This document shows, in pieces, positions 27,327-33,984 of a DNA stretch of 64,000 nt. The position numbers and the translations under genes were made by a program. The DNA comes from Oscillatoria acuminata PCC 6304 (GTDB lineage: Bacteria > Cyanobacteriota > Cyanobacteriia > Cyanobacteriales > Laspinemataceae), in assembly GCF_000317105.1 (NCBI RefSeq), contig NC_019693.1, positions 6,573,227 to 6,637,226 of the forward strand. Reading direction: 5' to 3'. Within the stretch, counting starts at the first letter, position 1. Every line of letters begins with the position of its first letter. A model generated the notes under the pieces. The model did not search any database. It worked only from the letters and a program-made list of their open reading frames with translations, and had not been told where the DNA came from.

Positions 27327-28337
27327 CTAGGTGATGTTTTTACAGATATAGTCCCACATTAAGTTAGCCGAATCTTGCACAACGGGTTTGCCGGAATGCA
27401 TTTCAGCTTGCAATAACCCGCCGACATTTAACGTATTAATTTCCGACAAGACTCGATTTCCCGCATCATCCACCAATGTGTCAAATCCGAAAATCACCAC
27501 GCCTTGCTCGACAATGCTAGGGCTGATTGTATCCGCAATTTTTATTTCATTCTGATCCGGTTCGGCAAAATTTGAGGATCCACCCGCAGAAAGATTACAG
27601 ATCCAAGAGCCTTCCTTGGGAATTCTGAGGGTTGTTCCCATAATTTTGCCATTGACCACGATGACTCTCTTATCGCCCTGCCCTACATTTTTTAAATACT
27701 TCATGGCTAAGTATTGGCCTTGATTTTTTAAATTATTTTCAAGGACAGACTTATATTCAGTCAAGGCATATTGAGTCTCATTTTCCCAGACTGTATCATT
27801 CATGATTCTGATAATGCCTTTGCCTCCATAGCTCCGCAGCGGTTTTAACACCACAGGAAACTGACTGTAAAAGTCTAAAATATCGCTGAGGCTACTACAA
27901 AGCTTGATGGGAGGACAAAGTTCAGGAAAGTTTAGCAGAAAGTCTTTAGAGCCGGTAGCTCGGATTCCCTCCGGACGATTGATCACCCGATGTTCGGGGA
28001 TATGAGTGGTAATGAAATCCAAGAATTCATCAGGAACGGGTCTATCAAGTCTGATAAAGACTACATCATAATCCTCTAGTTTAGCTTTGACGTCAGATTT
28101 TAAAAAATCTTCGCCACCTTCTTGATACTCAAAATTATCGTCAACTCTTAAGCTGGTGATGGCGGTTGAGTCATAATCATAGAAAAATCCTTGATTCTCT
28201 GGCTTGCCCCGACTCGCTACTTCAATCGAGGAACAAACGGGGTTGTTGCTCATTGCTTTTAATAAAGGATAAATTGATTCTCCTTTCCCATGAGTTTGAT
28301 GATCGGTAATCACCAACATACGATATTGCTTGCTCAT
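27327..28337 (-). CDS. ATP-grasp ligase, glutathione-synthetase-like
   Basis: 336 residues from ATG 28337, nine bases after AGGAGA; ATG 28346 is too close to that site. The fold is ATP-grasp: VVLKPLRSYGGKGIIRI is the ATP-binding Lys and Gly-rich loop near residue 165, YLAMKYLKN the hinge, and VLSEINTLNVGG the E-x-N metal-binding end. It resembles GshB but is diverged and is not next to gshA. ATP-grasp enzymes join a carboxylate to an amine or thiol, so it may ligate a peptide, amino acid or small signal. The start is 32 bases downstream of the SIR2 gene stop, suggesting one transcript. Confidence 0.85.
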   Translation of the reverse strand: MSKQYRMLVITDHQTHGKGESIYPLLKAMSNNPVCSSIEVASRGKPENQGFFYDYDSTAITSLRVDDNFEYQEGGEDFLKSDVKAKLEDYDVVFIRLDRPVPDEFLDFITTHIPEHRVINRPEGIRATGSKDFLLNFPELCPPIKLCSSLSDILDFYSQFPVVLKPLRSYGGKGIIRIMNDTVWENETQYALTEYKSVLENNLKNQGQYLAMKYLKNVGQGDKRVIVVNGKIMGTTLRIPKEGSWICNLSAGGSSNFAEPDQNEIKIADTISPSIVEQGVVIFGFDTLVDDAGNRVLSEINTLNVGGLLQAEMHSGKPVVQDSANLMWDYICKNIT

Positions 28338-28369
28338 CACTTTCATTCTCCTAAAAAACTGTTGACACC

Positions 28370-30079
28370 TTAAGCTAAGACTTGGGATTGATTAATTTCA
28401 GCTTTCAGGATTTGCGAATTTTCATACAAATAATGGAAGTCAGGGTCCTTAACGAGCTTAGGAATATGCTCCCCTTCGGGATCCAAACTTTTGATATGCC
28501 GAATATACGGAATCACTTTTTGAGCCAGTTCTTCAATGTTGTCTAATTTAGTTAATCCCTTCTCTTTGCTTTCCCATTCCCCTTTTAAGGAATAAGCACA
28601 ACATCCGTTAAAGGAAAAGGTTCTTTTAAAAGGGGCGGGAATTTTTTCGGCTTCCGGGTGTTGACAAATCTCAAAACCTTCGGTAATCACTTTAAAAGAT
28701 TCCTGTAAGGCTTCGGGCCAGTCAAAGAATGGGAGGGTTGAACCCTCAGTGGAAGTCGGGACTTCATGTCCTTTTTCAATTAATTTAGCAATCCCAATAC
28801 AAAGACCAGATTTTCTTCTTAAGGCTTTCACTTTTAGTTCTATGGGAAGATTCTGGGTCATGGCTTCTTCTAAAAGTGCATAACCATCTACAAAAAATTG
28901 TAAGGCAGCTTCTTCATATCCTTGCGCTCTTTGACTTGCGCCGAGTTCCCACTTCAACTCTGCTTTGATGATAGAATACTCAGGGGTCCTGATTTTTTCT
29001 AAGGATTCTACAAAGTCGTAAAGGTACTGCCTCATTTGGTCACTTAAAATTTCACTACTTCCGCCTCGGACTGATTCATAAAATTCGACGACTAGATTAT
29101 GAGGATGGGGTTGTACCAAAACATTAGGAAGTTTACTTCTGCATTCTAAATGCACTTCTTCCATGAGCTTGTCAAAGCTTTCTATTTCATACAAATGAAC
29201 TTGATTGGGATAATTCTGTTTAAGCTCAATCAATTTAGCCGGTATTTCTACAGATCGTTCAGATTTACGGGGTTTATGCAAGCACCAATGTAATCCATAG
29301 GTCAAATATTCGGGATTTTTGAGCAAATCACTAATAGCGCTCATGATCGAGGTATCGTTTCCAGAGTAACCGGCGACGATTAACCCATAGCCTCTGGTCA
29401 TTTCCTTCATTTTGTCTTCAATATTTTCTTGCATACTTTTGGGGAAATAGGATTGCATTCTGGCGCTATTCCGCAAATCATCAAACCGGCGGATGTCGTC
29501 ATACAGAAAATCCCCATGTAATTTAATAATTTTAGGTTTTTGCTTGGAAATGGCTATTTCGGAAATGCTGGCATCAAAAGGACAGACTATCGATTTGATT
29601 CCATAATATTTAACCAGAGCTTCGCTGGCTAAATCATCAAAATTCAGGGTTAAAATTCGATTCAACCGCTTGGCTGCTATTAAACTGGCTAAATAAACAT
29701 ATCCAAAAGCAGGTTGTTTACCTTCAAAAAGCTGCTCTAGGTAGTTTTTTCGCTCTAAAGGTTGCTGATAACGATAGGTAAACAAAAGAGAATAATCGCT
29801 TTGGTTATACTCTCTCGCCTTTTGTTCGCGCCAACTTGGGTATTCTCCATTTAACCAATGTTCAAAATTCTCTTCAGCAACATACTTGGGCCTTTTCAAT
29901 GACTTGTATAAAGATTTTTGCCATTCTCTAACCATGCCATTTGCTGAGGGGATACCGGAAGAGACTGAAGCACCTGCACCTAAGAATAGGGTATAAGGGC
30001 AATCCCCTATGGGCGGAGTGGCAATTAATTGCGCTAAATCAATTTCATTTTTTAATGGGCTGAAAATTTTTCCTTGCAT
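28370..30079 (-). CDS. SIR2-domain protein with helical C-terminal region
   Basis: 569 residues. Residues 25-310 carry a SIR2-like NAD-binding fold: FLGAGASVSSGIPSA near residue 33, TLNFDDLASEAL near 147, IIKLHGDF near 187 and LIVAGYSGNDTSIM near 235. These are the SIR2 motifs found in bacterial NADases and antiphage effectors rather than in protein deacetylases, as no zinc-binding Cys tetrad is visible. The C-terminal 250 residues are helical, TPR-like in texture, and may sense a trigger. It is the first gene of the minus-strand run with the ATP-grasp, pseudokinase and kinase-FGE genes. NAD depletion as its output is inference. Confidence 0.88.
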   Translation of the reverse strand: MQGKIFSPLKNEIDLAQLIATPPIGDCPYTLFLGAGASVSSGIPSANGMVREWQKSLYKSLKRPKYVAEENFEHWLNGEYPSWREQKAREYNQSDYSLLFTYRYQQPLERKNYLEQLFEGKQPAFGYVYLASLIAAKRLNRILTLNFDDLASEALVKYYGIKSIVCPFDASISEIAISKQKPKIIKLHGDFLYDDIRRFDDLRNSARMQSYFPKSMQENIEDKMKEMTRGYGLIVAGYSGNDTSIMSAISDLLKNPEYLTYGLHWCLHKPRKSERSVEIPAKLIELKQNYPNQVHLYEIESFDKLMEEVHLECRSKLPNVLVQPHPHNLVVEFYESVRGGSSEILSDQMRQYLYDFVESLEKIRTPEYSIIKAELKWELGASQRAQGYEEAALQFFVDGYALLEEAMTQNLPIELKVKALRRKSGLCIGIAKLIEKGHEVPTSTEGSTLPFFDWPEALQESFKVITEGFEICQHPEAEKIPAPFKRTFSFNGCCAYSLKGEWESKEKGLTKLDNIEELAQKVIPYIRHIKSLDPEGEHIPKLVKDPDFHYLYENSQILKAEINQSQVLA

Positions 30080-30420
30080 TATCCTACCTCGCTTGGTTGA
30101 CTCTATGACAAATTTGGTGACTGGATTCCTGAAAAATTTATTAGGCTTGGATTAATCTGCGGGATGGTTTCTATGCTTTTGGTTTGCAACGTAGAATTTT
30201 TGCCCAAAAAATTATTATACGAACTTGATTTTTTTTGTATTTGTTTAAAACAATAAACATTTATGATTGCATTGTAAAGTCAATTTAAGGCTATATTGGC
30301 TTAGAGTTGAGTTGACTTTTTAAAGCACTATAGCCTTGCGAAAGTAACAATTAGTGGTAAAAAGTTGCAAAAAGTCAAAAAAAGTAGTAAACTTGTTTAA
30401 ACTTACTATGTATGTTGCCT
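30080..30420. promoter_or_regulatory. AT-rich divergent promoter region with AAAGT direct repeats
   Basis: This interval separates the SIR2 and NB-ARC genes, which are transcribed away from each other. Four AAAGT pentamers start at 30341, 30361, 30371 and 30381, the last three at exact 10-base spacing (one helical turn), which is what a cooperatively bound regulator would need. They lie 36-80 bases upstream of the NB-ARC start. The HTH domain of that protein is a candidate binder. Confidence 0.45.
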
Positions 30421-31791
30421 ATGGATGTCCAAGAAGTCCTGCAATGGGCCGATGAGTTACTGCTAACCAAAACTGGGTCCCACTTAAATAGTCTGCAACA
30501 GGCAGTATTAGCAGGGGTCTGGAATAGTCAAAAGTACAGAGAAATTGCAGAGGAATATCATTGTACTGAAGCGAATGTCAAGAGGGTAGCAGGCAACTTA
30601 TGGCAACTGATATCAGAAGAATTAGAGGAAAAAGTTAATAAATCCAACTTCCGCGCTACGATGGAGAGGGTTTATATATCCAATTCAAATGTAAGTAATA
30701 ATTTTTTACATAGTAAATTTGTTGGAAGTAGCATCAATCTCTGTGGAGAAAATTGGCACCCTGGCGAAGCCAGCCAAAACCGATCGCCCTCCACCCCCTC
30801 CAACCAAAAACCTGAAAAACGGCACGACTTCACCGAAGCGCCGGAAATCATTCCTGTTGACAACCGTAGCCATGAAATAACGCGACTGAAACACTGGATA
30901 CTCTACGATAAAATCCGCATCGTCAATCTCTTTGGGTTGCCGGGAATGGGCAAAACTGCTGTGGCGAGAGAACTGGTGGAACAGATTAAAGATAACTTTG
31001 ACTATATCCTCTGGCGCAACTGTACTCACACTCTGAACCGGCACTCCCTAGAAACTCATTTAGTTCAGTTTTTATCGGCAAATGGAGAAATCCAACTGCC
31101 TTCTCTGATTGACTATCTGCGATCGCACTCTTGTCTAATTATCCTGGATGAACTTCAGGAACTCTTTGCCGATGGGGAATTAGCCGGAACCTATCTGCCT
31201 GAGTGCCAAGATTATGGCAAATTCTGGGAACACATTGCCCGATCGCCTCACCAGAGTTGCTTCCTTCTCCTCAGTTGGGAAACCCCGACAGAAATCACCA
31301 GCTTAGAAAGGGAAAATCGTCACTGTCGTAGTTTAAAATTGCCAGGTTTGGGAGAATCTGCGCTAGAAATCTTGAACTCTAAAGGATTAACTGATCCAGA
31401 TAAATGGGGGGAACTGATCCGGATTTATGGTGGTAATCCTTCCTGGTTAAATATCATTGCTTCTACGATTCAAGATTTATTTGATGGCAGTGTCGATCGC
31501 TTTTTATCCTATCCCAGTCTGTTTATGGGAGACTTGGAATCCAGATTGCAAGGGTATTATCAACGGTTGTCGGAGTCGGAAAAACTTGTAATCCGCTGGT
31601 TGGTGAATCAGGAAGCATCGGATATTTTTCAAAAACCGGCTGAGTTGGCTTTGTCTGATGCTGAGTTTTTGAAGGCAGTGCAGTCTTTGAAGAAGCGGGG
31701 GTTAATTGAAAAGGTGACCGGGAATGGATTGTCTCTGTTTGCAGTGCAGTTTTTATTTAAAGCGTATTTAATAGGGGGAGGGAACGACTGA
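30421..31791 (+). CDS. HTH plus NB-ARC/AAA ATPase (STAND-type) signalling protein
   Basis: 456 residues from ATG 30421, where MDVQEVLQWADELLLTKTG matches the usual N-terminus of cyanobacterial NB-ARC proteins; ATG 30412 is also in frame. Residues 1-85 are a helix-turn-helix of the vWA-MoxR-associated type (YREIAEEYHCTEANVKRVAG). The ATPase has Walker A VNLFGLPGMGKTAVARELV near residue 180 and Walker B SCLIILDELQELF near 245. The C-terminus is a winged-helix region without WD40 or TPR repeats, so it is shorter than most STAND proteins. Divergent from the SIR2 gene, and a possible regulator or sensor for that cluster. Confidence 0.85.
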   Translation: MDVQEVLQWADELLLTKTGSHLNSLQQAVLAGVWNSQKYREIAEEYHCTEANVKRVAGNLWQLISEELEEKVNKSNFRATMERVYISNSNVSNNFLHSKFVGSSINLCGENWHPGEASQNRSPSTPSNQKPEKRHDFTEAPEIIPVDNRSHEITRLKHWILYDKIRIVNLFGLPGMGKTAVARELVEQIKDNFDYILWRNCTHTLNRHSLETHLVQFLSANGEIQLPSLIDYLRSHSCLIILDELQELFADGELAGTYLPECQDYGKFWEHIARSPHQSCFLLLSWETPTEITSLERENRHCRSLKLPGLGESALEILNSKGLTDPDKWGELIRIYGGNPSWLNIIASTIQDLFDGSVDRFLSYPSLFMGDLESRLQGYYQRLSESEKLVIRWLVNQEASDIFQKPAELALSDAEFLKAVQSLKKRGLIEKVTGNGLSLFAVQFLFKAYLIGGGND

Positions 31792-32202
31792 AGTCGTTAC
31801 TACAAACAATTGAACCCACATTCCGCAGGTTTAATTGCTGATTTTTTCTTTTTTCAAAACCTTAACCCATCAAGGGTTTCAGCGATTTTATAGAAAATCT
31901 ATGGGAACGAGGGTCCTCACTGTCACCGGAGTTTTTCTGCTTATTGAGAATATTCTCAATAAAACCCAGACTTTTTGAGTGCTTATTCTGCTGGAGGGAG
32001 TTATAGAGCCCCTTCTCGAAAAATAGCTGAAAGTATTAGAGGAAAAGGTTTTTGTCGATTTTAGAAAAATAGTTGCTTCAGCCAAAAAACCTGCGGAGAT
32101 ATTCTTTATAAGTATTTTTGCTTATGCGGAATGTGGGATTGAAGAGAACGACTGAAGTCGTTACTACAAACAATTGAAGAGAACGACTGAAGTCGTTACT
32201 AC
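31783..32202. repeat. Tandem 35-bp repeat with AACGACTGAAGTCGTT palindrome, interrupted by a MITE
   Basis: Copies of the palindrome start at 31783, 32147 and 32182, each followed by ACTAC. The last two are 35 bases apart with the same linker CAAACAATTGAAGAG. Removing the 323-bp element at 31815-32137 with one ATTGAA restores the first unit to the same spacing, so the array had three regular units before insertion. A further copy lies at 33853-33873. Confidence 0.75.
31815..32137. mobile_element. Non-autonomous element, 323 bp, with 13-bp terminal inverted repeats and 6-bp target duplication
   Basis: CCCACATTCCGCA at 31815-31827 is the exact reverse complement of 32125-32137. ATTGAA flanks both ends (31809-31814, 32138-32143). 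No complete transposase frame is inside. It occupies most of the otherwise empty 420-base gap after the NB-ARC gene. Confidence 0.78.
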
Positions 32203-32211
32203 GAAATGCGG

Positions 32212-33729
32212 TTAAAAATCAAAGTAGATATAGGGTAAGCCGCCTTCTGGGGCAAAAATCCAAACGGCGTACAAACAAAGGGGGACTAAGGCAATTTTAA
32301 TCGGCCAGTTTAGCTGCAATTTCAAGCCCCGATTCATGGCGTAACTTAGGGTCATGATTAGCCAAATTAAGACTAACAATAAGGTGACTTCAATGCGCTG
32401 TAACCCGAGGGTTTCCAGATAGACTTTCTCGGTGAATTGGATATCTCCGGTATGTCCCCAGAAGTGCTGTATCACCCATCCGGATTCTCGGAGGTTGGGG
32501 AGGCGGAAGGGAATCCAGGCTAAAAAGACTAGGGTTTGAGTGAGAAACCAACTGAAGAGAATGCCGGGGATGGTTTTCCAGAGGAGTTTTAACCCCTCGA
32601 CTCGTTTGGAAAGGATGTCTGTGAGGCGATGGACTGCTAAGGCGATGCCGTGGACTGCACCCCAGAGGATGAATCCCCAGGCGGCACCATGCCAAATTCC
32701 AGCGATTAACATCACAATGATTAAGTTGAGGCAGGTGCGGGCTAATCCGACTCGGGACCCGCCTAGGGGGAAATACAGATAATTTCTTAACCAATCTCCC
32801 AAGGTGATGTGCCAGCGTCGCCAAAAGTCGGCGATGCTGGTGCTGAAGTAGGGGAAGTTGAAGTTTTTGGGGAGGTTGAATCCGAGGAGGATGGCGCTGC
32901 CTCGGGCGATATCGACGTAACCGCTAAAGTCGAGAAACAGTTGCAAGCCATAGGCTATGGTAGCAAGCCAGAGGTCACCGCTGCCAGCGCGTTGGACGTT
33001 TTCAAAGCTGAGGGTGACGAAGATTCCTAGGCGATCGGCTACGACGCCTTTTTTGAATGCGCCACAGGCAATCAACCAGAGTCCTTCTACCCAGTCATGG
33101 GAGGAGGGAAAAATTAGGGTTTTGAGTTGTCGTTGGAAGTGATGATACCGGGTGATGGGCCCGGAGATGAGTTTGGGAAAGAAGAGTTTATAGGAGGCAA
33201 AGCGCAGAAATTGGGCGGAGGCGGGGGAACCGCGATAAACGTCGATGAGGTAGGCGATACATTCAAATACGAAAAAACTCAGTCCCAATGGGGGGAGAAT
33301 GTTCTGTTGAAACCAAGTGGCGGTTTCTTGGGCGGCGGGTAAGCCAAACCAGGTCCCTAGGGTGTTGAAGATGAAGGGAATGTATTTGAATCCGGCGAGT
33401 ACGAGGATGTTGAAGAGGATGCCACCCCACAATCCAATGAGGCGGCGGCGTTCCCAGGCGGCAAATTGGGTTTGCCAGTCGTCGGTGGCAAGTTGCCAGG
33501 TTTGGGGGTTGGGTTGACGTTCGGAGGTTTTGGCGATCGCCCGTCCGATGCGGTAGTTAATCCAAGTTCCTAGCAGCAACAGGGGAATGTACTCCACCTG
33601 GAGGGAGGTGTAAAAGACTAAGCTGGCGATTAACAGAATCCACAGGCGCGATCGCTGTTTATTAACGGTCCAGTAGATACCCAGGATGCTTAGGAGAAAG
33701 AGGGCGTAGACAATCGAGATAAATGTCAT
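32212..33729 (-). CDS. MBOAT family O-acyltransferase (AlgI/DltB-like)
   Basis: 505 residues with about eleven membrane segments. GPITRYHHFQRQL, NFPYFSTSIADFWRRWHITLGDWLRNYLYFPLGGSR and MLIAGIWHGAAWGFILWG are the MBOAT signatures; the His in IWHGAAW is the invariant active-site residue. These proteins move an acyl, usually acetyl, group across the membrane to an extracellular glycan (AlgI) or to teichoic acid (DltB). The usual AlgJ/DltD-like partner is not adjacent, so the acceptor is unknown. Surface polysaccharide acetylation is the most likely role. Confidence 0.9.
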   Translation of the reverse strand: MTFISIVYALFLLSILGIYWTVNKQRSRLWILLIASLVFYTSLQVEYIPLLLLGTWINYRIGRAIAKTSERQPNPQTWQLATDDWQTQFAAWERRRLIGLWGGILFNILVLAGFKYIPFIFNTLGTWFGLPAAQETATWFQQNILPPLGLSFFVFECIAYLIDVYRGSPASAQFLRFASYKLFFPKLISGPITRYHHFQRQLKTLIFPSSHDWVEGLWLIACGAFKKGVVADRLGIFVTLSFENVQRAGSGDLWLATIAYGLQLFLDFSGYVDIARGSAILLGFNLPKNFNFPYFSTSIADFWRRWHITLGDWLRNYLYFPLGGSRVGLARTCLNLIIVMLIAGIWHGAAWGFILWGAVHGIALAVHRLTDILSKRVEGLKLLWKTIPGILFSWFLTQTLVFLAWIPFRLPNLRESGWVIQHFWGHTGDIQFTEKVYLETLGLQRIEVTLLLVLIWLIMTLSYAMNRGLKLQLNWPIKIALVPLCLYAVWIFAPEGGLPYIYFDF

Positions 33730-33852
33730 GTGCCAGTCTATTAGAAGAAAGGGTCAGGAGGAAGTTTGGGGAATGGAGGATTCACCAAAAGCACAGGAAT
33801 TCCAGGTGCTTTTAGAGAATTGTACTTCATTGGCTCTCCTGGGGGAGGGGGG

Positions 33853-33950
33853 AACGACTGAAGTCGTTACTACGAACAGGAAGAAGCAACTTCAGTCGAA
33901 ATCTCCCCCATCCTCCCCATCTCCCCCATCCTCCCTATCTCCCTCATCAA
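33853..33950. repeat. Dispersed palindrome followed by CTCCCCCAT microsatellite
   Basis: AACGACTGAAGTCGTT at 33853-33868 is another copy of the 31783 repeat. It is followed by a run of CATCTCCCC/CATCCTCCC units at about 33900-33945, a low-complexity type seen again at 41818-41876, 42189-42239 and 51509-51577. Short direct repeats GACCAATGA follow. Confidence 0.6.
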
Positions 33951-33984
33951 CCAAGGACCAATGACCAATGACCGAGGACCAACC

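Noticed and set aside
27327-28337. Calling the ATP-grasp gene gshB outright
   Set aside because: The fold and E-x-N motif agree, but its location next to a SIR2 gene and the diverged N-terminus make an ordinary glutathione synthetase doubtful.
31888-32085. 65-codon frame inside the 323-bp element as a transposase
   Set aside because: No DDE motif or HTH; the element ends and target duplication are enough to explain the sequence as a non-autonomous element.
31783-32202. 35-bp repeated units as a CRISPR array
   Set aside because: The units are directly abutting, each with the same linker; there are no unique spacers and no cas genes nearby.
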